From positions 1 through 64,000 of the forward strand of contig NZ_QGDB01000005.1 in the NCBI RefSeq assembly GCF_003149535.1: a stretch of 64,000 nt of DNA. Direction: 5' to 3'. This DNA is from Falsochrobactrum shanghaiense (GTDB lineage Bacteria; Pseudomonadota; Alphaproteobacteria; Rhizobiales; Rhizobiaceae). The translations under genes were made by a program, and so were the position numbers. The notes under the pieces are model-generated. The model made no database searches. It was not told the origin of the DNA and saw only the letters and a list, made by a program, of their open reading frames with translations. Below, in pieces: positions 1-8,144 of the stretch (the stretch's first letter is position 1; every line of letters begins with the position of its first letter).

Positions 1-184
1 TGGTCGCTCTGGCGACGAGCACATCAGGCAACTGCACAACGAGCACACATCAAATCAAAAACGCAACTGTAATGCTAAGCAAATAGAATAAATGAAAGCA
101 AGGAATACCGATTAACTTCGCGGACAGACGTCACCTTTCTTGGAGTTACCCAAGAAAAGAACCAAGCCAGCGGGATAATAAAAA

Positions 185-331
185 ATAGGATATGCTCGCG
201 TATCTACCGATGACCAGAAGATGGACATGCAAATCAATGCCCTAAAAAGCGCAGGATGTAGGCATACATATATACAGATCGGGGGGATTTCCGGCGCTAC
301 GCCTGAAAGGCCGGGCCTGCAGCGGGGGTAA
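185..331 (+). pseudogene. Truncated serine recombinase (resolvase/invertase) N-terminus
   Basis: Reading from 185 gives about 48 residues that begin IGYARVSTDDQ and end ISGATPERPGLQRG before a TAA stop. This is the N-terminal catalytic segment of a Tn3-resolvase/Pin-type serine recombinase, with the GYARVSTDDQ block carrying the catalytic Ser. A TAA lies just upstream at 179-181 and there is no start codon. The block usually read as YTDKISGA is degraded to IQIGGISGA, and the rest of the catalytic domain and the DNA-binding domain are missing. It is therefore a relic, probably of a transposon or island lost beside the tRNA-Gln integrase locus. The sequence on either side (1-184 and 332-440) is A+T-rich and shows no other gene. 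Confidence 0.75.
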
Positions 332-440
332 TCCCGTCAGAAGTTCAGGGAACCATCCAGATTAACTTGCAGTCTTCCTGTGATTTTGCTTTGTGCAAAT
401 ATGATTGAGTGTGGAATGTTGAATTCGTGGATACCGGAAA

Positions 441-1448
441 ATGACAATTCTCGTGACAGGCGGAGCTGGCTATATCGGCTCGCATACTTGTGTTCAGCTG
501 ATTGAAGCTGGTTATAGCGTCGTGATCGTTGATAATTTTGCCAATAGCCATCCGGAATCCTTGCATCGCATAGAAAAAATCACCGGACGCGCACCACGCC
601 GCGAGACGGGCGATATTCGTGATCGCGCATTTCTGGAACAGGTTATACGACAGAATAAATGCACCGCAGTTATTCACTTTGCGGGTCTCAAGGCCGTCGG
701 CGAGTCGACCGAGAAGCCATTGTTTTACTACGACTGTAATGTCGTGGGTACCTTACGCCTGTTGCAGGCCATGGAAGCCACTGGTGTCAAGACATTGGTG
801 TTCAGTTCGTCGGCAACGGTATACGGCGATCCGCAAAGGTTACCGATTGTCGAAAACGAACCCCTTACTGCAACCAATCCGTATGGCCGAACCAAGCTGG
901 TCATCGAAGACATGCTGCGCGATCTCTATAATAGCGACAATAGCTGGAAAATTGCCATTCTGCGCTATTTTAATCCGGTCGGTGCGCATGAAAGCGGCTT
1001 GATTGGCGAAGATCCCAAAGGTATTCCGAACAATCTCATGCCCATTATTGCGCAGGTTGCGACCGGACGCCGCGAAAAGCTCAGTGTATGGGGCAACGAT
1101 TACGCGACGCCCGACGGTACCGGGATTCGCGACTATATTCATGTGGTCGATCTGGCGGCGGGCCATCTCAAGGCGCTTGAAAAACTTGATGAACCACAAT
1201 GTTTTTCGGTCAATCTGGGTACCGGGCAAGGCCATAGTGTTCTGGAAGTCATTAAGGCGTTCGAACATGCCTCAAATCGTGAAATAAAATATGAGATAGC
1301 CCCTCGCCGTCCCGGTGACGTGGCTACATGCTATGCGGACCCAGGTTTCGCGCGCAATTTCTTGGGCTGGTCAGCTGAAAAGAACCTGCGCGAGATGTGT
1401 CAGGATATGTGGAACTGGCAATCAAAGAATCCGAACGGGTATGAGTGA
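441..1448 (+). CDS. galE: UDP-glucose 4-epimerase
   Basis: A 335-residue short-chain-dehydrogenase-type protein. The NAD-binding glycine motif GGAGYIG is at residues 7-13, followed by a DNF acidic turn after the second strand. The catalytic SSS is at 122-124 and YGRTK (Tyr148, Lys152) is present. The length and the C-terminal block RPGDVA fit GalE, which interconverts UDP-glucose and UDP-galactose for LPS and exopolysaccharide precursors in the cytoplasm. It ends only 7 bases before the convergent tyrosine recombinase gene and follows a recombinase relic, so it may lie inside an old island. No strong Shine-Dalgarno is visible before the ATG. A specificity for other UDP-hexoses cannot be excluded. 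Confidence 0.9.
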   Translation: MTILVTGGAGYIGSHTCVQLIEAGYSVVIVDNFANSHPESLHRIEKITGRAPRRETGDIRDRAFLEQVIRQNKCTAVIHFAGLKAVGESTEKPLFYYDCNVVGTLRLLQAMEATGVKTLVFSSSATVYGDPQRLPIVENEPLTATNPYGRTKLVIEDMLRDLYNSDNSWKIAILRYFNPVGAHESGLIGEDPKGIPNNLMPIIAQVATGRREKLSVWGNDYATPDGTGIRDYIHVVDLAAGHLKALEKLDEPQCFSVNLGTGQGHSVLEVIKAFEHASNREIKYEIAPRRPGDVATCYADPGFARNFLGWSAEKNLREMCQDMWNWQSKNPNGYE

Positions 1449-1455
1449 GCCCCCT

Positions 1456-3528
1456 TTAAGATCGCATCCGTCGTCCCGGCTTCTCTTTTTCTTTTTTAAA
1501 CCAGGGCGCAGGTTCTTTTGCCTCGACATACGGCAGCAAGCGTAAGGGCTGCGGTTGCAGATGGCCCGTAATGACCGGATACACGGAGATTGCTTTTTTC
1601 ATCACCTGCAAGCTGGCAATATTCGTATAACGTGTCTCTCCCTCCGTTCGGCCCAGATGCCCGGTAATGTCTTCCATGATCGACATTTCTATCCCCTTCT
1701 GTTTCAGCGTGTTGCTGAAACCATGCCGCAACGCATGGATTGCGCTACCCCAAAGCTGATCACCAAGCCCCGTTTCCGCTTTCAGCAAAGGGACAAAGCT
1801 CTTGTAGAAACGATCACCGGTATCGTTTTTGCGTCTTGGAGCGACCAATTCCGGAAATAAATATCTGTGTCCGAGTTCCTTCAAACGCTTTGCGTAGTCG
1901 ATAAAACCCAGTCGGATAAGCTCATCTGGTACGGGGAGATCGCGGACTGATTGGAGGTTCTTCAGTCCTCGGAGCTCATTTTCCTGAATTTTGATGGACC
2001 AGATACCTTCATCCTTTGCATAAACCACCTCATCGACCATGAGGCCCGTAAATTCGGCGCGTCTTGCGCCCAGATATGCGTAAAGCATTGGCACATAATA
2101 AAGGGACGAATGATATACGGCCTGCCCAAACTCCCGCATTTCCTGCGACATGGGCCCGGCACAACCGGCGAACACCGGAATCTGGAAGATCGGTTCAACC
2201 TGCTCAGGACCGGGTTTAGCAGTCAGCGCCCGAACGGATGCGAGGCTGCGTTTCTTCGGCTTGATTCCTTTGAACGTAAACGCCCGTAACATGAAACCTG
2301 AGGCGACAAGATGGTTCAGGAACTGTTCGAGATTACCGAGGTGGCGTCTGATGGTCCCGCTAGACAAGCCGACCTTGGGTGCTGGCAAATTAAGTTTTTG
2401 TGCGCGGATTACTTCCCGTTCTGTCGCCTCACGTAATTGCACGGTCGTCATTGCCACGTAACGCGAACTGCTTCCCCATCTCGCAAGGATGTTATTGAAA
2501 TGCTGACGCAACGCCGCCAAGTGGGTCTGATTAATGGCACTGCTCGTGAGAACATTGTGCTCGCCCAGAATACCACAAAAAATGCGAACAACTGTCTTGA
2601 CGTCCTTTGCCGTGCCTTCGTTCCAGTTCTCACGGTTGTTGGCGATCAGAAGATCGCACTGCTTCATGAATTGCTTCACTGGCAGGTCCTCCCCAGCAAG
2701 CCCCAGCATGTCAGATGCTGATACAGGAACAGGATTTTCCACGACCGGCTGTGGCTGTGGCTGTGGCTGTGGCTGTGGCTGTGGAATGAAATCCGGCACA
2801 GGTTCCACATTTACAACCGGAACAATTGGTGCTGGCCGGGCAGGTTCTGGTTCAGCCTGCTCGTCAGGATAATCAATGAGATAGCGATCATCGGTATCGA
2901 GAAGAACGTCTGCACGCGCTTTGAAATATTCAGCCTTGGCCTTTTCGAAATTAAGGATCGAATAAGACAGACCATGCTCTTGCATGAGCGCACGCATTTC
3001 GTCGACGAAGCGCGAAGATTCTGCGTCCTCGCGCTCGCCGCGATAGGTTGCGGCGATCCCCTGATACAGGCTCTGCGGGACCTTCGATTGCTCCAGAAAG
3101 CGCCAACCCTGGCAGCTTTCCTCTTCAAACAAGACACGACGGGTGCCAAATTTTTCCAGAAGCCTGTATGCCCACCCGACTTCCAGATCGGCGGCCAGAT
3201 TATCGATCTGATGGAAACCTGTCGGGGTGCGCTGGCCTGCAAATTGCAGGTTCTCCATATGATCATTCATCCGCGCGATTTCGGACTGAAACAATCGTTC
3301 GAGGGCTTCTTTCGACATCAATGCACTTCGCGGATTTTCTGCTATTTCAAACAGCATCAGATTAAGCTTGCGGGCCATACGACCCGCCTGGCGATGATCT
3401 GATTGTTTAAGGCTGAATGCAAGATGACGCGCGCCGATATGCGCGCTCATCCGTGCTGGAAGACGCGGACGCCAGTAAAAAATATTTCCGCGCCGCTGAA
3501 GGTTTTGGACCTGATGTCTGACTGCCAT
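1456..3528 (-). CDS. Large tyrosine recombinase (phage/island-type integrase)
   Basis: A site-specific recombinase of about 690 residues. The last third carries the tyrosine-recombinase active site. The first Arg lies in LGARRAEFTGL, the His-x-x-Arg is HALR (His598, Arg601), the second His is in TGHLG (624), and the nucleophile is in TRYTN (Tyr634); numbering is from the start used here. The N-terminus (about 50 residues: QRRGNIFYWRPRLP) resembles a short domain at the front of many proteobacterial integrases. A Pro-Gln dipeptide run sits in the linker before the core-binding domain. The start is placed at 3528 because the conserved block begins there; an in-frame ATG at 3588 would add 20 residues. 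The 5' end is about 170 bases from the 3' end of tRNA-Gln, the usual arrangement for an integrase that uses the tRNA gene as attB. It looks intact. Confidence 0.85.
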   Translation of the reverse strand: MAVRHQVQNLQRRGNIFYWRPRLPARMSAHIGARHLAFSLKQSDHRQAGRMARKLNLMLFEIAENPRSALMSKEALERLFQSEIARMNDHMENLQFAGQRTPTGFHQIDNLAADLEVGWAYRLLEKFGTRRVLFEEESCQGWRFLEQSKVPQSLYQGIAATYRGEREDAESSRFVDEMRALMQEHGLSYSILNFEKAKAEYFKARADVLLDTDDRYLIDYPDEQAEPEPARPAPIVPVVNVEPVPDFIPQPQPQPQPQPQPVVENPVPVSASDMLGLAGEDLPVKQFMKQCDLLIANNRENWNEGTAKDVKTVVRIFCGILGEHNVLTSSAINQTHLAALRQHFNNILARWGSSSRYVAMTTVQLREATEREVIRAQKLNLPAPKVGLSSGTIRRHLGNLEQFLNHLVASGFMLRAFTFKGIKPKKRSLASVRALTAKPGPEQVEPIFQIPVFAGCAGPMSQEMREFGQAVYHSSLYYVPMLYAYLGARRAEFTGLMVDEVVYAKDEGIWSIKIQENELRGLKNLQSVRDLPVPDELIRLGFIDYAKRLKELGHRYLFPELVAPRRKNDTGDRFYKSFVPLLKAETGLGDQLWGSAIHALRHGFSNTLKQKGIEMSIMEDITGHLGRTEGETRYTNIASLQVMKKAISVYPVITGHLQPQPLRLLPYVEAKEPAPWFKKEKEKPGRRMRS
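2747..2784. repeat. Hexanucleotide tandem repeat (GGCTGT x6) inside integrase
   Basis: Six uninterrupted GGCTGT units followed by GG. On the minus strand they encode an alternating Pro-Gln run in the linker of the integrase. Because the unit is 6 bp, gain or loss of copies keeps the reading frame, so this is a candidate variable-number tandem repeat. Confidence 0.9.
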
Positions 3529-3700
3529 AAGAAGCTCGCCGTTTGGAGCCACGAGACAAGCCGACCAAGGCGAATCGGCATGTGTCATAGCTCTGTGTCA
3601 CAGTTTCGTGCACATTCGGCGAAATGGAGAAAAGCTTGAGGATTCCCAGCCGGGAAACATTAAGTAAAATCAATAAGTCATTGATTTTACGCATGATTCA

Positions 3701-3775
3701 TGGCTGGGGCGCCTGGATTCGAACCAGGGAATGCCGGTACCAAAAACCGGTGCCTTACCGCTTGGCTACGCCCCA
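3701..3775 (-). tRNA. tRNA-Gln (anticodon UUG)
   Basis: Read on the minus strand, a 75-nt cloverleaf begins TGGGGCGTAGCC and ends CGCCCCAGCCA with an encoded CCA. The acceptor stem TGGGGCG pairs with CGCCCCA. The anticodon stem CCGGT/ACCGG encloses the loop TTTTGGT, giving anticodon TTG (reads CAA, Gln). The T-loop GGTTCGAATCC is canonical. Its 3' end faces the tyrosine recombinase gene, consistent with use as an integration site. Confidence 0.95.
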
Positions 3776-3927
3776 AACTGCTAATCAGCAAGCAGGCGAG
3801 CGGCTTATAACCATTCACAAACCGAAGTGCAATCAGCAAAAATGATTTATTGGTGGATTAGCGGCAAATAAGAATCTTATCCAAAATTGATATAGCGCGT
3901 CCAGTCCGGTCGGACTATGAGTGTCGA

Positions 3928-4815
3928 ATGATGTCCAAACGCACTGGTTATATATATGCTCTTCTTGCAGCTGCGATCTTCGCGGCTCAGGACGGCGTTT
4001 CAAAATATCTCGGCACACATTATTCGCCAATTTTCATCACCATGGTGCGGTATTGGACATTCGCGGCTTTCGTCATCCTTCTTGCCATGCGTTCGGGAGG
4101 TCTTGCCAAGGCGGCATCGACAAAGCGTCCATTCTTACAGGTTTTTCGCGGCGTTCTGCTGGCAACTGAAATCGTGATCTTCATCTTCGGCCTGACCCGC
4201 GTCGGGCTGGCCATGGCGCAATCGATCTTTCAGGTCGGTCCCTTGTTGATCACCATGCTTTCCGTACCGTTTCTTGGAGAAAAAGTCGGCTGGCGGCGCT
4301 GGACGGCTATATTTGTGGGCCTGCTCGGCGTCCTCCTTATTATCAATCCGGGGGAAGTTCAGTTTGACCTCAATCTGCTTTTCCCGCTTACTGCGACGTT
4401 TTTATTTGCCATCTACACCATCGCGACCCGCGCCGTCAGTGAATACGACACAGCCATGACGAGCTTTTTTTATACCGGAATCGGCGGAGCGGTTGTCCTG
4501 ACCGTGGTGGGCATTTTTTATATAGTTCCGATACCGCCCGCAGACTGGTTCTGGATGGCAGCGCTTTGCGCCTGCGGCATAGCCAGTCATTATTGTCTTA
4601 TTCAGGCTTATAATATTCTCGAAGTCGGTGAAGTACAGCCTTTAAGCTACCTGCAGCTTGTCATCGGCGCGATCATTGCGATGGTGATTTTCCACGAGCG
4701 CCTTACCTGGAACATTATTCTTGGTGCAGCCATCGTGGTTGCGGCAGGACTATTCTCTATCCTGCGCGAACAACAGCTCGCGAACAAGCAAGATCACCCT
4801 GGAACTCGCGCCTAA
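3928..4815 (+). CDS. DMT-superfamily (EamA) permease
   Basis: A 295-residue hydrophobic protein with about ten membrane segments arranged as two EamA repeats. The first half carries a conserved block (AIFAAQDGVSKYL) and the second half ends each repeat with GEVQPLSYLQLV and FHERLTW. It is an inner-membrane drug/metabolite-transporter-superfamily protein; the substrate cannot be told from sequence. Two ATGs sit in tandem at 3928 and 3931 and no clear ribosome binding site decides between them. It stands alone between tRNA-Gln and the EF-hand gene. Confidence 0.85.
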   Translation: MMSKRTGYIYALLAAAIFAAQDGVSKYLGTHYSPIFITMVRYWTFAAFVILLAMRSGGLAKAASTKRPFLQVFRGVLLATEIVIFIFGLTRVGLAMAQSIFQVGPLLITMLSVPFLGEKVGWRRWTAIFVGLLGVLLIINPGEVQFDLNLLFPLTATFLFAIYTIATRAVSEYDTAMTSFFYTGIGGAVVLTVVGIFYIVPIPPADWFWMAALCACGIASHYCLIQAYNILEVGEVQPLSYLQLVIGAIIAMVIFHERLTWNIILGAAIVVAAGLFSILREQQLANKQDHPGTRA

Positions 4816-4924
4816 CATTACAAATAATTAACTGGTCCATTCACATCAGGTTCATCTAAATTGACCGAAAGTACATGTACGTCATTTGACGATAACCTGT
4901 ATAAAGTAATGGAGACCAACAATC

Positions 4925-5419
4925 ATGAAATCTAAGACATTTTATATTGCTGCCATCACCTCTGCACTTCTTGCCACTTCTGCTTTCGCGCAGGATAAAA
5001 GCAATGACGCTGCCAATACACCTTCAGCAGAGACATCCATTACGCAAAAAGATGGAGCGAAAGGCAAGCGTGCGCCGGTTGATCTTGAGAAATTCTCACG
5101 GATGGAACAACTCAAAAACGCTGATACCGATGGCGACGGCATCCTTTCGCGCGCAGAAATCGAGGCGCTGGCACTCAAGCGTATCGTCGCCCGCGCGGCT
5201 GATCGTATGGAACGCCGTCTCGATATTAATGGTGACGGCAAAATCTCGCTCGAAGAAATCGAAAAACAGCGCCAGAAGGAATTCGCCGCACTTGATCGCA
5301 ATGAAGACGGCACGCTCGATCGGAGCGAATTGCGCGCCGGTGGCAAGTTCCACCACAAAGGTGCCCATCATCATGGCAAGGGCAAAATGGGCCATCACTC
5401 CCATAAGATGCAGAAATAA
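4925..5419 (+). CDS. Secreted EF-hand calcium-binding protein with His-rich tail
   Basis: A 164-residue protein with a Sec signal peptide ending TSAFAQ (about residue 23). Three EF-hand loops follow: DTDGDGILSRAE, DINGDGKISLEE and DRNEDGTLDRSE, each with acidic residues at the calcium-coordinating positions. The last 25 residues are rich in His, Lys and Gly (HHKGAHHHGKGKMGHHSH). It is probably a periplasmic calcium-binding protein; the His tail could bind Zn, Ni or Cu, which is inference. A good ribosome binding site (GGAG at 4911) precedes the ATG at 4925. A stem-loop terminator follows at 5430. Function unknown. Confidence 0.85.
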   Translation: MKSKTFYIAAITSALLATSAFAQDKSNDAANTPSAETSITQKDGAKGKRAPVDLEKFSRMEQLKNADTDGDGILSRAEIEALALKRIVARAADRMERRLDINGDGKISLEEIEKQRQKEFAALDRNEDGTLDRSELRAGGKFHHKGAHHHGKGKMGHHSHKMQK

Positions 5420-5429
5420 CCTGGTTCGC

Positions 5430-5462
5430 ATGGCTCCGGATCCGTCCGGGGCCATTTTCATT
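5430..5462 (+). terminator. Intrinsic terminator after EF-hand gene
   Basis: ATGGCTCCGGA (5430-5440) pairs with TCCGGGGCCAT (5445-5455) with one G-T pair and a 4-base loop, followed by TTTTCATT. It lies 11 bases after the stop of the EF-hand gene, before the convergent btuD. Confidence 0.75.
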
Positions 5463-5478
5463 CATCGCGCCACGAAAC

Positions 5479-6291
5479 TTACGTTCCCGGCCTCTGGTTC
5501 CCGTCAGGTCGCGGTGACGATTTAATGCGCGCCTTGGGATGCACGATGAACTCCCCATCAATTTTCACAAGATGGGCGCTGATGCTGTAGACATTTTCAA
5601 GCAGCGCGGAAGTCAGCACCGCTTCCGGTTCACCATCGGCGACGATCCTGCCCTGATCGAGGACAATCAACCGGGTACAATATTGGGCGGCAAGACCAAG
5701 TTCATGCAGCGATGCAATCACCGTCCGCCCCTCTTTTGCCTGCTCTGCGAAAGTTTCCATGAGCGCCAGTTGATGCGCCGGATCAAGTCCAGCAACCGGC
5801 TCGTCCGCAAGAATAACAGGCGTATCCTGTGCAAGCACACGCGCAATCAATACCCGTGCCTTTTCACCGCCTGACAACTCATTGACCGGACGATCGCGAA
5901 AGGCAGTAACATCCATGCGCTGCATGGCAGCTTCGATCAGGGCCGCGTCTTCCGCGTCCTGTCCGGCAAAAACCGGCTTTAGTGCTGAACGGCCAAATGA
6001 AACCACCGTCTTGACGGAAACCGGCCAGGCCACATCACGCTCCTGCGGCAGATAGGCAATTGCCCTCGCCCGATGCGCGCTGCTCATGCGATGCAGTTGA
6101 TGTCCGCCAAGGGAAATCTCGCCATCCGCCCGGATCAAACCCAGAAGCGCGCGCAGCAAAGTCGTCTTTCCTGCTCCGTTAGGGCCAATCAGGCCGATGA
6201 AATCGCCCTGTTTCGCCTCGAAACCAATACCCGTCAGCACGGGCTTGCCGCCCCGCAATACGCCAAGATTCCTGACTGTAAGAGCACTCAT
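5479..6291 (-). CDS. btuD: Vitamin B12 ABC transporter ATP-binding protein
   Basis: A 270-residue ABC ATPase of the iron/cobalamin subfamily. Walker A is GPNGAGKT (36-43), the signature is LSGGE, Walker B is VILADEP, and the switch His is in ASLHE. It powers import by the membrane permease encoded just upstream. The ATG at 6291 overlaps the permease stop (ATGA), implying translational coupling; longer in-frame reading upstream would run inside the permease gene. The B12 assignment rests on the upstream cobalamin riboswitch and btuB-like receptor; on sequence alone it could serve hemin or a siderophore. Confidence 0.88.
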   Translation of the reverse strand: MSALTVRNLGVLRGGKPVLTGIGFEAKQGDFIGLIGPNGAGKTTLLRALLGLIRADGEISLGGHQLHRMSSAHRARAIAYLPQERDVAWPVSVKTVVSFGRSALKPVFAGQDAEDAALIEAAMQRMDVTAFRDRPVNELSGGEKARVLIARVLAQDTPVILADEPVAGLDPAHQLALMETFAEQAKEGRTVIASLHELGLAAQYCTRLIVLDQGRIVADGEPEAVLTSALLENVYSISAHLVKIDGEFIVHPKARIKSSPRPDGNQRPGT

Positions 6292-7295
6292 ACCAGCCGC
6301 CTGCGATATTTGAAGACAAGCCAGAGGAAGAATGGCGCCCCCACAAGAGCGGTGAGCACGCCGAGCTTCAATTCGCGACCCGGCATGAGAACGCGCACTG
6401 CGACATCTGCCGCCAGCAAAAGTGCCGCGCCGCCAAATGCACTGACGATCAGCAGGCGTGAGGGACGCGCACCAACCAGCGGACGCAAAAGATGCGGCAC
6501 GACCAGCCCGACAAAACCGATAGCGCCCGCAATGGCGGTCGAGGCGCCGACACAAGCGGCGGTGCCCACGATCGCCAGTATCTGCACACGCGAAAGATTG
6601 ACCCCCATGCTCGCAGCCGCATCAGCGCCCAGTGTAAGACTGTCGAGCGAGCGGCCAAGCGATAAAAGCATGATCCAGCCCACAATGATGAAGGGCGCGG
6701 CCAGCGCAACATGTGTCATCGAACGGTCGGCAAGCGAACCCAGCATCCAGAACACGATTTCCATCGCCGCATAGGGATTGGGAGACAGGTTGAGCGCCAG
6801 TGCTGTCAAGGCGCCCGCAAAGCTGGTGACGGCAACGCCCGCCAGAATGACCGCCAAAGTCCCCGCATGTTGCCCGGCAAGCGCCTTGACCAGAAAGACG
6901 GACATGAATGCGCCGACCAGCGCCAGCAACGGCAGGGCAAGCGGAAACACGACCGAAAGCCCTGTATAGATCGCAATGACCGCGCCAAGCGAAGCCGATG
7001 CGCTGACGCCAAGCAATCCCGGCTCGGCCAGCGGATTGCGCAGATAACCCTGCAGGGCGGCTCCCGACAATCCCAGGGAAGCACCGATCAGCAATGCAAG
7101 CAATGCTCGCGGCAGGCGGATTTCACGCATCACCAGAACCACGGCATCGCTATCGCCCTGCCCTGAAAACAGGGCATTGATGCTCTGCACAAGCGTCAGG
7201 GAAGCGGGACCGATCAAAAGTGACACGGCAAAAAGCACGACCACCAGCAAGGTCAGCCCTGTCAGCAGAATAAGGAAGCGGGAAGTCTCACTCAC
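6288..7295 (-). CDS. btuC: Vitamin B12 ABC transporter permease
   Basis: A 335-residue FecCD/BtuC-family inner-membrane protein with about ten membrane segments. It carries the typical loops REIRLPRALLALLIGASLG and LGGSLADRS-like sequence near the middle, GAIGFVGLVVPHLLR, and a C-terminal GRELKLGVLTALVGAPFFLWL. The GTG at 7295 is chosen as start: it has GGAGG about 10 bases upstream and overlaps the 3' end of the binding-protein gene by 8 bases. It forms the membrane channel for cobalamin with the BtuD-like ATPase. Confidence 0.88.
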   Translation of the reverse strand: MSETSRFLILLTGLTLLVVVLFAVSLLIGPASLTLVQSINALFSGQGDSDAVVLVMREIRLPRALLALLIGASLGLSGAALQGYLRNPLAEPGLLGVSASASLGAVIAIYTGLSVVFPLALPLLALVGAFMSVFLVKALAGQHAGTLAVILAGVAVTSFAGALTALALNLSPNPYAAMEIVFWMLGSLADRSMTHVALAAPFIIVGWIMLLSLGRSLDSLTLGADAAASMGVNLSRVQILAIVGTAACVGASTAIAGAIGFVGLVVPHLLRPLVGARPSRLLIVSAFGGAALLLAADVAVRVLMPGRELKLGVLTALVGAPFFLWLVFKYRRRLV

Positions 7296-8127
7296 GCGCA
7301 GCCTCCGCCAGTTGCGCCACCGCTTCAACGCTGAAGGGGCCACCGCAAACTGTAAGATTATCGGCAAGAGAAATCATGCGCGCTTCCGTTCCCAAGGCGT
7401 GCAATGCCGGATGCTGGAAGTTTTCGAACGCCAGCGCTGGAGCCTGCCCGCGTGAGCTGCGCACGATCATATCAGGCTTTTCCACCACCAGTAATTCCAG
7501 CGGCAATGTGGCTGAACCGCGAATGCCGAGCTTCTCCGTCAGATTATCAAGCCCGGCCCGACGCACGGCATCATCGATCAGCGTGCCCCTCCCCGCCGTA
7601 TAGCTGTTGGCATAATAAAGTGCGACGGTACGGCGATGTGCAGGCTTCCTGATCGCGGCCAGTGCGGTTTTCATCGCGGCAATCTGCTTGCGCGCTTCAT
7701 CTTCCCGCCCCAGAAGAGTGCCCATGCGTTCCATATGCGCCATAATATCTTCGAAATTGCGCGCCGGGGCGAATTCCTCTACCCGGACCCCTAATTGACG
7801 CAAGAGTCCGACTGTGGCGCGTGAAGAAAATGTTCCCGCCAGCACCAGATCGGGTTGAAGCAGAAAAACCTCTTCCGCCTGCGCACGATTGACAGGCAGC
7901 CTGTCTGCCTTGTCGGCCATGACCGACATCAGCGGATCACGCGCAAGGTTGGATACAGAGCGCAGCTGCCCATCCTGCGCAAGCACCATGGCCAGTTGAT
8001 CCGTACAGACATTGATGGAAACGACCCGTTTTGGCACTGGCTGCGCCTGAGCACCCGATAAGCCGACCAGAAACAGCCCTGCCATGAGGCAGGCGCTGAA
8101 TCCCCGGTTTGCGGGCCGTTTTCTCAT
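7288..8127 (-). CDS. btuF: Periplasmic cobalamin-binding protein
   Basis: A 279-residue class III periplasmic binding protein with a signal peptide (MRKRPANRG, hydrophobic core, cleavage near SGAQAQ). The mature part starts RVVSINVCTDQLAM and carries the helix-linked two-lobe pattern of the BtuF/FhuD fold (LLQPDLVLAGTFSS; LEEF-type strands). It would pass B12 released by the outer-membrane receptor to the BtuCD-like transporter. It lies 17 bases downstream of btuB and overlaps the permease gene. Specificity is inferred from the riboswitch. Confidence 0.85.
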   Translation of the reverse strand: MRKRPANRGFSACLMAGLFLVGLSGAQAQPVPKRVVSINVCTDQLAMVLAQDGQLRSVSNLARDPLMSVMADKADRLPVNRAQAEEVFLLQPDLVLAGTFSSRATVGLLRQLGVRVEEFAPARNFEDIMAHMERMGTLLGREDEARKQIAAMKTALAAIRKPAHRRTVALYYANSYTAGRGTLIDDAVRRAGLDNLTEKLGIRGSATLPLELLVVEKPDMIVRSSRGQAPALAFENFQHPALHALGTEARMISLADNLTVCGGPFSVEAVAQLAEAARE

Positions 8128-8144
8128 CCGTTTCCTGCCTGTAA

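Noticed and set aside
345-677. 110-codon minus-strand frame over the galE start
   Set aside because: Antisense to galE with no supporting features.
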